A stretch of DNA of 15,644 nucleotides, taken from Ophiocordyceps camponoti-saundersi (nom. inval.). Taxonomy: Eukaryota; Ascomycota; Sordariomycetes; Hypocreales; Ophiocordycipitaceae. Shown piece by piece: positions 1 through 8,934 of the stretch. The DNA is taken from NCBI GenBank assembly GCA_003339415.1, contig PDHQ01000565.1, forward strand, positions 1-15,644. The letters are read 5' to 3'. The notes beneath the pieces were generated by a model. It made no database searches, was not told where the DNA came from, and saw only the letters and a program-made list of their open reading frames with translations. How positions within the stretch are numbered: the stretch's first letter is position 1; every line of letters starts with the position of its first letter. The position numbers and the translations under genes were made by a program.

Positions 1-246
1 AAATAAGAAAAAAATAAGAAAAAAATAAGAAAAAAATAAGAAAAAAATAAGAAAAAAATAAGAAAAAAATAAGAAAAAAATAAGAAAAAAATAAGAAAAA
101 AATAAGAAAAAAATAAGAAAAAAATAAGAAAAAAATAAGAAAAAAATAAGAAAAAAATAAGAAAAAAATAAGAAAAAAATAAAAAAAAAATAAGAAAAAA
201 ATAAGAAAAAAATAAGAAAAAAATAAGAAAAAAATAAGAAAAAAAT
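1..246. repeat. 11-bp tandem array, unit GAAAAAAATAA, about 22 copies
   Basis: A G recurs every 11 bases from position 7 to 238 in an otherwise A/T sequence. One unit has lost its G (position 183 is A). The array starts at the window edge, so its true length is unknown. The unit contains no CpA or TpG on either strand, so RIP has no preferred target in it. That can explain why it stays almost perfect beside strongly mutated DNA. No function can be assigned. Confidence 0.95.
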
Positions 247-539
247 ACTAATATAATATAAATAGCTTTTACTTTTTATTCTTTATTTTCCTTAATTAGA
301 AAAAGCTATTAAGTAAATAAACTATATTTTAAAATATAGATTTTCGAAATCTTATCTAAGTTTAATTTAAACTTTTCCGTATTATATTAAGTAATATAAG
401 CTTCTTCCTTATTTTTTTCTTTTTTCGAAAAGCTTAAAAATTCCTAAGAAAGTCCTTAATTTAAAAACTTAATATTATCTAATTTAATAGCTATATCGCT
501 ATCGTAGCCGTTAAAATTAGCTAAGGTTACTTAAGAAAG
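247..539. other. AT-rich RIP-altered DNA without a recognisable gene
   Basis: This stretch lies between the tandem array and the first ~700-bp repeat copy. It is rich in TTAA, TATA and TTTCG strings, and all frames are full of stops. I see no match to the retrotransposon or to the outer repeat. Confidence 0.6.
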
Positions 540-1247
540 CTCTCCCTAGGAGGTAATCGAAAGCGTATAATTAAAGTCGGATATTTTAAGAGTAATTAGG
601 GGGACTAGGCTAAAAGCAGTTAGGTTTATTATATTCTTCGGGAAAAAAGCTTCTTAAAGATACCTTTTTTATCTTTATAGCTTATTTATAGAATATTATA
701 AAGTAGATTAAAATTATAATATATATAGGTAGTAATATATAACTATAAAGTTAAAGAAAAAAATTTAAAACTTTGAAAATTTTTTTAAATATAAGGAAAA
801 AAGGTAAGGGTACTTAGTAATTAGCTTAGAAAAGCGCCTTACGCTATATATCCGGTCGTAGACTTACTTTTCGTAGATATACCTTCCTTATATTTTTAGA
901 ATATTTTTTAGTAGTAAAGTTTAAAGGTCTACTTAAAACCTCGTATTACTTATAAAAAGGGGTAGGTATAAAAAGCTCTTTTCTATTAACTTAAAGAAAA
1001 AACTAGGGAAAAAAGGGAAAAAAGTAAGGAAAAAGATATAAGATTTCTTATAGCTTTAGCTATAATATATTTTTTTCCTAAAATTTTAGCTATTTATTAT
1101 CTATTTTAAATTAATTCTTAAAGGAAATAGAGATATATTTCTACTACTTACTAAAGTAAGTATATTACGCGCCGCGTAGCTGCCGCGGGGTAAAGTACTC
1201 TTTATAACTTAAGGAATTTAAAAAAATATATAAGGTAAGTAAAAAAA
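540..1247. repeat. Outer direct repeat, copy A (~700 bp)
   Basis: It aligns by eye with 12257-12957 in the same orientation over nearly its whole length. Shared landmarks are the start CTCTCCCTA, ACTAGGCTAAAAGC, the block around CTTCGGGAAAAAAGCTTCTT, and GCGGGGTAAAGTA near the end. Most differences are C/T or G/A. There are also small indels and some transversions, mainly in the first 70 bases and around 1165-1190, so the copies are older than the LTR pair inside. The GC-rich spot at 1169-1190 differs in length between copies and keeps a TpG here. It has no coding frame, no TG...CA-type ends and no convincing terminal inverted repeat. It could be a non-autonomous element or a fragment of a larger one. 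Confidence 0.85.
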
Positions 1248-2055
1248 AAAGAGTAAAAGTAATTTATAGTATTTTAGTTAAAAAGCTTCTTAAATAGATT
1301 TTTATTATATTATATTTCTTACTTATAGTATATTTAAAAAATAAATTAAGAATATTAAATAATATATATATTATATTTTTTATAATAATATATTTTTTAA
1401 ACTGCTAACTTAAGTAGAGAAAAATTTAAAAAAATATTTTAAAAAAAGCTATATTATAATAAAATATAATATTATTTTATTTTAAAAATAATACTTACTT
1501 TTTAGTAAGTTATAAGTAAATAATTATTCTTCTATAATAAAAAGTATTTTTAAAACTAATAATTACTTTTAAATAAATTCTAAAAAAATATATATATATA
1601 AAGCTTATTAAATATAAAGTATATAACTTATTTTTAAAGTTTTTTTTTCTTAAAATACTAATAAGAAATTAAGAAAGTAACTATTATACTTATAAGTTAT
1701 TTATAAATAATTTTATTAAACTATTCTATATACTATTTATAATCCGGCTTTTCGTTATCTTTAGGTTCTTCGTTATAATAAGGCTCCCCGACTTTTTTCG
1801 CTAATTTTCTAGCTTTTTTATAAGCTTTTTTTTATATCTTTATAATTTTTTTTTGCCTTTTTTCTTTCCTTTTACTTATTTTCCTAGGAAAAGGAAAAGA
1901 TCGAATAGTATATTATAATTTAATACGCGTAATTACTCTCTATAAATAATAAATAGCTAAAAATAATTAGTATTTTTTAATTAAAATTTAGAAAGCTTTT
2001 TAGGTAGCTTACGTTAAGGAATAGAAGTAAGTAGGGGTATTTTATATAAAATAAA
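1248..2055. other. AT-rich spacer between outer repeat copy A and the retrotransposon
   Basis: This is extremely AT-rich RIP-type DNA. The stretch 1740-1880 is pyrimidine-rich on the + strand and ends in a perfect 14-bp palindrome, TTTTCCTAGGAAAA (1879-1892). No gene is recognisable. Before the retrotransposon landed, this spacer of about 0.8 kb joined directly to outer repeat copy B. Confidence 0.6.
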
Positions 2056-2060
2056 CTCTC
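2056..2060. repeat. Target-site duplication CTCTC (left)
   Basis: These five bases directly precede the LTR that starts at 2061. The same five, 12257-12261, directly follow the LTR that ends at 12256. A 5-bp duplication is normal for Ty3/Gypsy integration. Confidence 0.88.
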
Positions 2061-2664
2061 TAATATACGCTTATACGTATAATCTACTAGTAGTCGTATA
2101 TACTAGGCTAGCTACTAGATATAGTATATAGGAAAGGGAGATAGGCTAGCTACTAATCGTAAGATTATAAAATAGCTATTATAAAAGGTATAAGTATAGG
2201 TAAGAGTCTTTTAAGAATTAAAATAGTAACTATAAAAAAATCTAAATTATTACCTAAAGGAATACTAAGCTAATTATATAGTTAGAAGCTTAAGGAAGAT
2301 TTCCTAGTATAATCTTAAAGGTATTTACCTAAGAGGATTTTATAGTAATTTTCGAGTATATTAGTAAAATAGAGATTTCCTAGTACGCGGTGATTTCCTA
2401 ATATACGGGGATTTCCTAGTAAAATCCGGAGATTTCTAAAAGTATATTTTAATATTAAATCTTACTAAAAATCTTAGTAAAATCCTAAGAGTTATTATAG
2501 AGAAATCTTAAGAGGAAATCCTAGTAATTTCCTAAGTATAAAGGTAATAAAGTTTTTAGGGGAAATCTAAGTAAAATCCTAAGGCGGGAAATCTTAGGAA
2601 ATCTTAGGGAAATATTATAAGAGGTTAAGCGATTTATAAGGGTATTATTATATATCCCGTATTA
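2061..2664 (-). repeat. Long terminal repeat, 3' LTR in element orientation
   Basis: It is 604 bp, exactly the length of 11653-12256, and it aligned without gaps by eye. All differences I noted are transitions. The end near 2061 has a short direct repeat AGGCTAGCTACTA (2105-2117 and 2143-2155). The middle (2298-2612) is packed with GATTTCCTAGTA-like words in both orientations. In element orientation it starts TAATACGGG and ends GCGTATATTA, consistent with TG...CA ends after RIP. Confidence 0.95.
2298..2612. repeat. Short direct and inverted word array inside the LTR
   Basis: The word GATTTCCTAGTA or a close variant starts at 2298, 2374, 2392 and 2410, and a degenerate copy starts at 2431. 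The reverse form (AGGAAATC, GGGAAATC) follows at 2513-2520 and 2586-2612. At 2513-2533 arms AGGAAAT and ATTTCCT face each other around a 7-base centre. The other LTR has the same array (about 11890-12204). In element orientation this lies towards the start of the LTR, where promoter or enhancer elements are usual; that role is inference. Confidence 0.7.
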
Positions 2665-2676
2665 ACTCCCTAGGCC
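2665..2676 (-). other. Candidate polypurine tract
   Basis: On the coding strand the bases just before the 3' LTR read CCTAGGGAGT, the only purine-rich stretch touching that LTR edge. The position is right for plus-strand priming. The tract is short and partly altered, so this is only a candidate. Confidence 0.35.
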
Positions 2677-3407
2677 GGAAAAGAATTCTAATAGCCTTAT
2701 TAACTCCCTATTTTATTTTAAAAACTATTATTATACTTAAAGGCTTTTTCTATATTAACTCTAATAACTATATTTATTTATAGATTAAGAAATATTATTA
2801 GGGATCTACGTATAGAGAACTAAATTAATCTATATAAGGTAAGAAAGAAATAAAAAAATAAGATAAGAATAATAAAGGAGAATTATAATATATATTAAAT
2901 ATATATAGAAGAATATATATTATAGTAAAAGGTATCGTAATATTAAGAAAGAAAAATAGGAATAATAAGGACGCGATATAATAGCGAATTAAAAGAATAG
3001 AATAAAGGAAAATATCTTACTATCCTTATTATATAGACTAGCGTTTATAATAATATAAGAGCGAATACGGATAATCTTACTATAAGTAGCGTAAGAGATA
3101 TAGTTTATAGCTTTAAGTATAGTATATTTTACGAAAACGGAGGCGTTTAAGATATTATAAATAATAATAAGGTTAACTATATTACGGATAGTTATACTTA
3201 TCCTTAAGCGTATATTACGAGTAGTCTATAGTAAATAGGCTTTATATAGCTTTCTTATTATAGCTAATATTCTTTCTCTATTTATAGCGTATAGAGTATA
3301 GGATAAATAATATATAATTAGTATTATATCGTAAAAATATTAAAAAAACGATATTAAAAATATATTAATTTATAAGGTTCTTGCCTAAGCTTAGTAAATA
3401 TAATAGT

Positions 3408-3500
3408 TATTACTTATTAATAGTTAAACGACTTAGAGATTTATTACTTATTAATAGTAAAATAGATATAAAGACTATTACGTATTAATAGTTAAACGGT
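3408..3500. repeat. Three imperfect 33-35 bp direct repeats
   Basis: The core TATTACTTATTAATAGT(T)AAA occurs at about 3409, 3442 and 3477 (third copy TATTACGTATT). The spacing of 33-35 bp suggests a small minisatellite. It lies just after the probable end of the extra frame. Confidence 0.75.
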
Positions 3501-3502
3501 AT

Positions 3503-3530
3503 AACGCGTGCTCTTAGTATAGAGCGCGTT
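3503..3530. other. GC-rich inverted repeat
   Basis: The arms AACGCG-T-GCTC and GAGCGCGTT face each other around a loop of about 9 bases, with one bulged T. It directly follows the direct repeats. A structural or transcript-end role is possible but not shown. Confidence 0.4.
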
Positions 3531-3579
3531 ATTAATATATTCTCTATTATAGTTCGTGCTAATATTATATAAAGAGCTA

Positions 3580-5250
3580 AGAAATACCTTAGTTTATCGT
3601 TATATTAACGAAAAGGTTTACGTTAATAGGTTTAATAGTCGTAATATATTTAGTATTATTAGAAAGTTTAACTAAGCTACTTATTTAACTATATAGCTTT
3701 TTAATAATATTATTAGAAGCTATCTTAATTAAATCTAAGATATTAAAAACTAGAATATTACTAAGGTTTAGGGTTATTTTATTACCGATAATATCGCTTT
3801 AAGCTAAAAAGAGCGTATAATTAATAGTAATAGCTAGAAATAATATAATAATACCCTTACTAAGTAAATATATCTATTCTCTTATATAAACGTATAAGTC
3901 CTAATAGTTTTTCTTATAAAACTCTAGAATCTTCCCTAAATTATTAAGTGCGGATTTCTTATTAATAAATATAGTAACTTTATCGATATCGAGCGATACG
4001 TTCTTAAGAGCGGGAGTATTAAGTAAGATAGGTATAAGAATAGGGAAATTAATAATCTATTTATTACTAATACTAAATATTTTCGCTATATAATTTAAGC
4101 TAAGGGAAATATTATATTTAGTAAAGTACTTATTAAAGTAAGTTACTTAGATTAGAGTAATATTTATATCTTAAAATACTAAAGCTTACTTATTATAATA
4201 TATTACGAAAAAGGTAAAAGAGTATTTAATAACCTAAACTAAACTATTATAATAAGTTATTAAGAAATTATTATTAGCTTTTTTAATATTTTTAGCTTTT
4301 AGAATTTTTTAAAATTAAATAATAATTTTAGAAATAGTTATAAGAGTTATAAGTTACTAAGAGGCGGAATAAGTTTACTTATTAGGAGTTCTAAAAATAC
4401 TTTATTAAGTAGGAGTAAGAGGAGTAATAAATCGCCTTATTAGGGATTTCCTAAAAATAGGAGTAGCTTCCTTAACCTTAATCTCCTTTTTTATAGCCGC
4501 TAAAGCTATTTATTCTATCTTACTAAGGTAGTTAGTATACGAGATAATAGCTAGGATCCTCTTAATCTCCTCTAATTCTTTAGAGTCTTAGTAAACTTAC
4601 CTACTAACTAGGCCCTTAATATAATTTTTTATAATTTCTAATAGCGCGTATACGCTATAATAGTTCTTTCTAAGTTAGTCGAATTACGGAAAGATATTCC
4701 CTTTAATATTAGTAAGGGAGTATAATAGCGTAAGATAGGTATAGCTTCTTAACGAAGTAGCTAATACTTTAGAGGCTAAGCTAGTAATAGAAAAAGATAC
4801 CGTAGTAGTTTATTAAGTAAAATATCTAAGCGCTATAATTTTAGAAACTTTAAGTAAGGAGTAGTTAAAGCTAGAGTATTTATTATCTAAAAATAAGTAC
4901 TCGGAATTATAATCTTTATTATTAGGGAGTTATTTTTTATTAGCTTATCTTTTTACTTTCTTATTAATATAATAAATATAACCGTTTAACTTACTAAAAG
5001 ATAGATTATAGCTTTTTACTTAAAATGCTTATTTCTAGGCGATAAATATTATATAGTTATTTAATTTCTAGTTATTAAATTTATAAGTAAGTAATTTAAA
5101 TAAATACTAAAGTTCGGCGAGGTTTCTAAATAGCTAAATAGCTTTCTTAAAGCTTTCGAATATAAGTGCTAAGGGAGTGCGAATTAGCTATTCGTAGAAT
5201 AGCTTATAATATATCTTATTATAAGAACGATAAGGATTACTATAGGGCGG
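3580..5250 (-). pseudogene. Extra sense-strand reading frame downstream of the chromodomain, unknown product
   Basis: Reading the minus strand from about 5250 to 3580, one frame (the same phase as RT-integrase) continues for about 550 codons. Stops are only TAA/TAG, roughly 6% of codons, about what RIP makes from Gln and Trp codons. Other minus-strand frames I tried had more stops and poorer composition. Early residues as read are IPKIDPPYSNPY, then KSYNLSFSKLNG near 5010. A charged helix-like part, SKELEEIKRILAI, lies near 4590, and a later part is LKNVSLDIDKVTIF. I recognise no domain and no catalytic motif. The place, 3' of pol in sense, is where other LTR elements carry env-like or additional ORFs, but nothing here identifies an envelope protein. 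A pyrimidine-rich tract precedes it, so it may have had its own promoter. An alternative is a captured host gene or an unrelated insertion. Confidence 0.5.
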
Positions 5251-5254
5251 ATCG

Positions 5255-5462
5255 ATCTTAGGTATAAAAAAAGGGAAAAATAAGAAGAAATAATAGAATT
5301 AGAAAATAAAAGGAAATAATTATAAAAAGAATAAATATAATATATTAGAAAGATATAATAAAGATAGGAAATATAAAGGGGGATAATAGAGGATAAATAG
5401 AAAAGAGAAAAGGTAAGAGAGAAAAGGTAGGAAAATAAAGGGAAATCTAGTATAAACGGCAA
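5255..5462 (-). promoter_or_regulatory. Pyrimidine-rich tract before the extra frame, possible promoter
   Basis: About 200 bases are almost pure A/G on the + strand, so C/T (with A) on the coding strand. It separates the chromodomain frame from the extra frame. CT-rich stretches are common upstream of start sites in filamentous fungi. RIP removes C from CpA but leaves CpT and CpC largely intact, so the tract may be under-mutated. It could instead be a spacer or an old polypurine-type sequence. A 92-codon opening across it is low-complexity and is not a gene. Confidence 0.35.
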
Positions 5463-5599
5463 CGCGTTAGGTTTATTATTTCCTAGTAATTTTACGCGTT
5501 TATTACTAAGTAACTTATTTACCTTATTTTAATAGCTAGTACTTTTTAAGAATATTTATACGTTTTTTCTTAGTAATATCTAGCTAGGCTTCTAACTTA

Positions 5600-5800
5600 T
5601 CTTTTTCTTTCTCGAATTCTTTAATTATCTCCTTTTATTAGAAATCCTTTTCGGCTACCTACTAATTATTATTATTCGGGTATCTTTTCTAATATACGAG
5701 ATACTCTATTTAAGTAGTATTTTATCCTCTTTTAACTCTTCTCCTATTAAGAATTTATTCGATCTTATAATTATTAGTATTAAGCTTAGGGCTAAGTTAT
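5600..5800 (-). other. Chromodomain (degraded)
   Basis: After the FKPG (6015-5998) and PFRV (5921-5910) motifs, the same frame reads ILNRRRVKRG (~5752-5722), then YLVYxKRYP (~5703-5677, the place of the usual YLVRWKGYP with Trp turned into a stop). It ends in an acidic and basic helix, KEIIKEFEKEKDKL (5637-5596). The order of beta strands then helix fits a chromodomain. Its presence places the element in the chromoviruses. Confidence 0.85.
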
Positions 5801-6189
5801 TCTCCTAAAGCGTTAGCTAGTTAAAGTTATATAACTAATATAATAAAATAGATATTTATAAAGCTATTAAAATCTAATTAATAAGCTAAATAGCTAATTT
5901 ATTTAATTACGCGGAAAGGCTTAGTTTACTATTCCGAAAGCTTCGCTACTTATCTATTAGGAATAGAATATCTTTTTCTAAGTTTTAGCTAAACTTAATT
6001 ACCGGGCTTAAACTTAAGCTTCCGATACTTTTTATTATAATATTATTTTATTATAGCTTAAGTATAGGTAATAGAGATAACTACCTTATCTTTTAATATT
6101 TCCTAGAATCTAAAAAAAGCTTAATTACTTAGATAATAGAGATTATTATCTATCTAGAATTTAGTAAGTAACTTACCTAGCGTAGTTTT

Positions 6190-6930
6190 AATAATTAAGG
6201 AGAAGGAGTTATTAAGAGAAAACTAAAAAGCTAGTAAGGCGTTAATTTATCACTTTATTAGGAAATTAGCGGCGAAAAATCTAAGAGTAATTTTAATAAT
6301 TTAGTTTTATTTTTCGGATAGATTATTAGTTTATAAGTAATATATAGTTAATATTAGGAGTTTAGTGCTAAAAGTAAATTATAAGGTTTTTTAAAGCTTA
6401 GATATAAATTTTAAATCCCGATTAGAGATAATTTACTTTAAAAATCCTTAGTTATAATAAGTAAGCTTATAATATAGCCGCTAAGCTTATTTTTCGGTAA
6501 TAAAGTAATCGTATTTAAGGGTTAAAATATATATTTTTAAGAACTTATCGGTAACGGTAAGGAGGGTATTATAAAACTTTCCTTTAAGTTTAAACTAAGG
6601 TAAGTTTTCCGAAAAGATTAAAAGGAGTTTAGTAATAAAGTTTATTATAATTATATAAAAAGGAATCGCTAGGGAATAAATTAGAACTATTTCCTTAAGG
6701 GGAGGCTATCTATTAGTTTAATTATATTTATAAATATTATATTTATTTATAAAATTATTAATTTTTTTCTTTAGTTAGGAAATAATAAAACTAAAAGAAA
6801 ATTTAGCTTATATATATTTTTAGCCGGTATAAAATTTATAGAAATAATACTTAAAAATAATTTTTTTAGCGTAATCTTTAGGAATATAAAGTTATCGTTA
6901 ACTATTAATATCTTTAAGATATAATAAGCT
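6190..6930 (-). other. Integrase domain with exact DD35E spacing (degraded)
   Basis: The zinc-binding part begins near 6900 (LYIPKDYAKKII). Its two Cys codons appear as TAT, reading YNIYKYN (6741-6721). The catalytic core has INFITKL (first Asp as AAC, 6642-6640), LLTVTDKF (6565-6541), SNRD (catalytic Asp as AAT, 6423-6421) and the Glu codon GAA at 6315-6313. The second Asp and the Glu are 36 codons apart, exactly 35 residues between, as in DD35E integrases. The Glu is intact and both Asp codons have changed to Asn through TG to TA. Confidence 0.93.
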
Positions 6931-7144
6931 ATTTACTTAGATAAAAGAGAGTCTTTCTTAAAAGTCTTTATCTTTAAGTTACTTTAAGATTTTAAATTAT
7001 TATATACTAAGGAGATATTTTTTAAAAATCTTACGTTAGAAAGTATTATTAAGAATAGCCTCTAAGGAAATAAATATATAGTCCTAATCGATATAATCCT
7101 CTTAGATATCTTTAAGTTCTCCTTATTTTTTTTCTAAGATTACT

Positions 7145-7600
7145 TTTAAGGGGAGGCGTAAAAGAGAGTTTACGAGAATATTAAAAATATTTAAGATATA
7201 TCGGACTTTAAAAAAGTATTAACTTAGAAACTAAAAAGTAAAAGTAAGGTAATTATTACTCTTTATATTAGTAGTAAAAAAAGAGATCTATTTTATAATT
7301 ACTAAAATCGCGGTATAATTTATAAAAACTATAATTTTCGGTTTCTAAGTTTTAATTAAATAAGTTTAGAGTTTACGATAAGCTTATACTAAGTAAAAGA
7401 TCTTAAGTTTAGATAGCTAATATCTAATTTCGGCTAATTTAAAAATATAATTAAAATAGTAAATAAGTTTAATAAATTACCGGGGCGGAGTTAAAAATAG
7501 TTTCTAGGATTCCTTATTATTAATATAGAAAAGATAAGCTATAAAACCGTTTTCTTAGAAAATATTAATTTATAAAAAAAGTTAATAATTAGGAAAAAAC
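7145..7600 (-). other. RNase H domain (degraded)
   Basis: The coding-strand read contains ENGFIAYLFYI (7553-7521), LAEIRYxLSKLKIFYLV (around 7420-7370), and INYTAILVIIK (7330-7300), where the conserved TDH-type Asp reads Asn. It ends with NILVNSLLRLP at 7175-7150, the Gypsy signature usually seen as ADALSRL. The order and spacing fit the RNase H that follows RT in fungal Gypsy elements. Confidence 0.88.
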
Positions 7601-7779
7601 TAACTAAGAGTAGTATTATTATAAAAGGTATTAGTAATATTATTAAAATAGTTAGTTTCTTCCTTTATTAGGATAATCTTAGACTAAGAGGTAAAGGTAT
7701 TTCTTTTCGGTCTAGTAATAGGTGCTTTATTTTCCTATTTTTCTTAGAATATTACTATTTTACGTTTCTAAAAAGGGTT

Positions 7780-8440
7780 AATTTTTTACGTAAAACGGGG
7801 AATAAAATATTTTATCTATCTAACTAATTTAATTTACTACTTAAAACGTTATAAAATATTAGAGAACTCGATATTTTATAAGGCTTTTACTTAAGATTAA
7901 GTATTTATTAATACGAATTTATTAACGTAATATTTTAATATTTTTATAAATAAGTAATAAAGAAATAATTTAAGAGTAAAGAGGGAAAGATTTATATTAA
8001 TAAAAAGATTAAATATTATAGTTAAATATTTAATATAATCTTTTAGGGTATTAGAGAAAATTACTATATTATCGATATATTCGGTAGCGTATATTTTATA
8101 TAGTTAGAGAATATAATTAATAAATCTTTATATATAAGTAAGCGAATTTTTATACCTTATAAGAGCGATTATAGCCCTCTCTAATCCGCGGTAAAAAGTA
8201 ATCGTAAACCGCTCTTAGTAATCTAAATAAATAAGAAACTAATAAAAGAAGCTTTAAGTATTAATAGTAGAAATAACCTTTTTGCCCGCTAATTTATAGA
8301 TTATATTTTAAGAGAGAGGTATTAGATATATATTAGGAACGGCTACGCTATTTAAAGCTTATAAGTTATTAACGATATATAGTTTACCTTTTCTCTAAAT
8401 AATAAAATATAAGCTAGCGAAAAGTAAAATTTTAAGCGCT
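7780..8440 (-). other. Reverse transcriptase domain (degraded)
   Basis: Residues as read match Ty3/Gypsy RT in order: RKGKLYIVNNL (8390), VPNIYLIPL (8340), then motif A as STINTxSFFY (8270-8250, with Asn for the catalytic Asp). ITFYRGLE follows (8200), then KNSLTYIxRFIN (8145-8110) and the YxDD box as YIDN followed by IVIFSNT (8079-8048). The second Asp of the box is Asn (codon AAT at 8070-8068). The thumb-side motif, read as a string ending YIPRFT in better-preserved relatives, is recognisable near 7800 as FIPRFT. Confidence 0.93.
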
Positions 8441-8927
8441 TATTTTATTTTACCTTATAAATATATATTATTATACTTTTTATTAAGGAAATCTTAATTA
8501 GGTTTATTTAGTAAAAAGGGATATAAACTAAGTTTCTTCTTATACTAATTATCGATAAGGGGGATTTTTAGATACCGCTTAGGGGGCAGATTAATTAGTC
8601 TAATATCTTCTTAGAGTTTTAGAAGGGAATCGTAAAGTTATTTTACTTTTCCGGATAATTAAGGATCTAATATATAGATTTTAACGCCGTATTCTCCTTC
8701 GATTTCCGGGATATTAAGTATTTTAGAGATACCTAACTAATAAAGTTAACTTAGGTTTAGGATATTAATAGGAGGTAAGTTAGTATTAGTTTCTTTAAAT
8801 AATATTATTTAGTCTAAAAAAAAATCTAGCGTTAAATATTTATCGGAGTTATTCGAGGTATCTTTCTTAGTAATTTATTAAGGGATTATAAAAGAAAATT
8901 AATTATTAAGATTTAGTATAATATTAA

Positions 8928-8934
8928 CTTTTTT
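8928..8934 (-). promoter_or_regulatory. Candidate -1 ribosomal frameshift heptamer A AAA AAG
   Basis: On the coding strand a run of ten A (8938-8929) ends in G (8928). In the incoming protease frame the codons are AAA AAA AAG, so the heptamer has the phase needed for -1 slippage. Slipping there leads straight into the pol frame, which reads on to RT. A homopolymer indel is the alternative. Confidence 0.45.

Larger units (their letters stand above)
2665..3580 (-). other. 3' untranslated-type region of the element, with a low-stop segment
   Basis: This is the part between the extra frame and the 3' LTR. On the minus strand, 3360-2941 in the same frame as pol has only about three stops in 140 codons, clearly fewer than its surroundings. 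The residues as read are rich in Ile, Tyr, Asn and Arg, and I recognise no domain. It could be the tail of the extra frame upstream, a separate small frame, or chance. The stretch 2940-2820 is simple AT-rich DNA. Confidence 0.4.
5500..8928 (-). pseudogene. pol: pol remnant: reverse transcriptase, RNase H, integrase, chromodomain
   Basis: One minus-strand frame holds all domains in register from 8928 to about 5500 (some 1,140 codons), so no net frameshift occurred, only many TAA/TAG stops. In order: a linker with LPPKRYLKIPL (~8590), RT (8440-7780), RNase H (7600-7145), integrase (6930-6190), FKPG and PFRV linker motifs (6015-5909) and chromodomain (5800-5600). RT copies the element RNA, RNase H removes it, integrase inserts the DNA, and the chromodomain is known in chromoviruses to bind methylated histone H3 and steer insertion into heterochromatin. 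The frame starts at a -1 displacement from the protease frame. Active-site Asp codons of RT and integrase now read Asn. The family assignment is firm; exact ends are not. Confidence 0.92.

Noticed and set aside
540..1247. Outer repeats as LTRs of a second element enclosing the first
   Set aside because: Their ends are not TG...CA-like even allowing for RIP, no target duplication was found around them, and the original distance between them is only about 0.8 kb.
540..1247. Terminal inverted repeats on the outer repeat
   Set aside because: The start CTCTCCCTA and the end region TATAGGGTAAG (copy B) are only loosely complementary, and copy A does not conserve the match.
1879..1892. Palindrome TTTTCCTAGGAAAA as an operator
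   Set aside because: It is perfect but isolated, with no gene beside it. In such AT-rich DNA a palindrome of this length is weak evidence.
3000..3180. Plus-strand coding in the 3' region of the element
   Set aside because: One + frame is open for about 50 codons, but the minus-strand phase shared with pol has fewer stops over a longer range.
5184..5462. 92-codon opening on the minus strand
   Set aside because: It begins with TTG rather than ATG, is low-complexity (Phe, Leu, Ile, Tyr, Ser), lies across the pyrimidine tract and is in a different phase from both pol and the extra frame. It is open because the tract has few purines on that strand.
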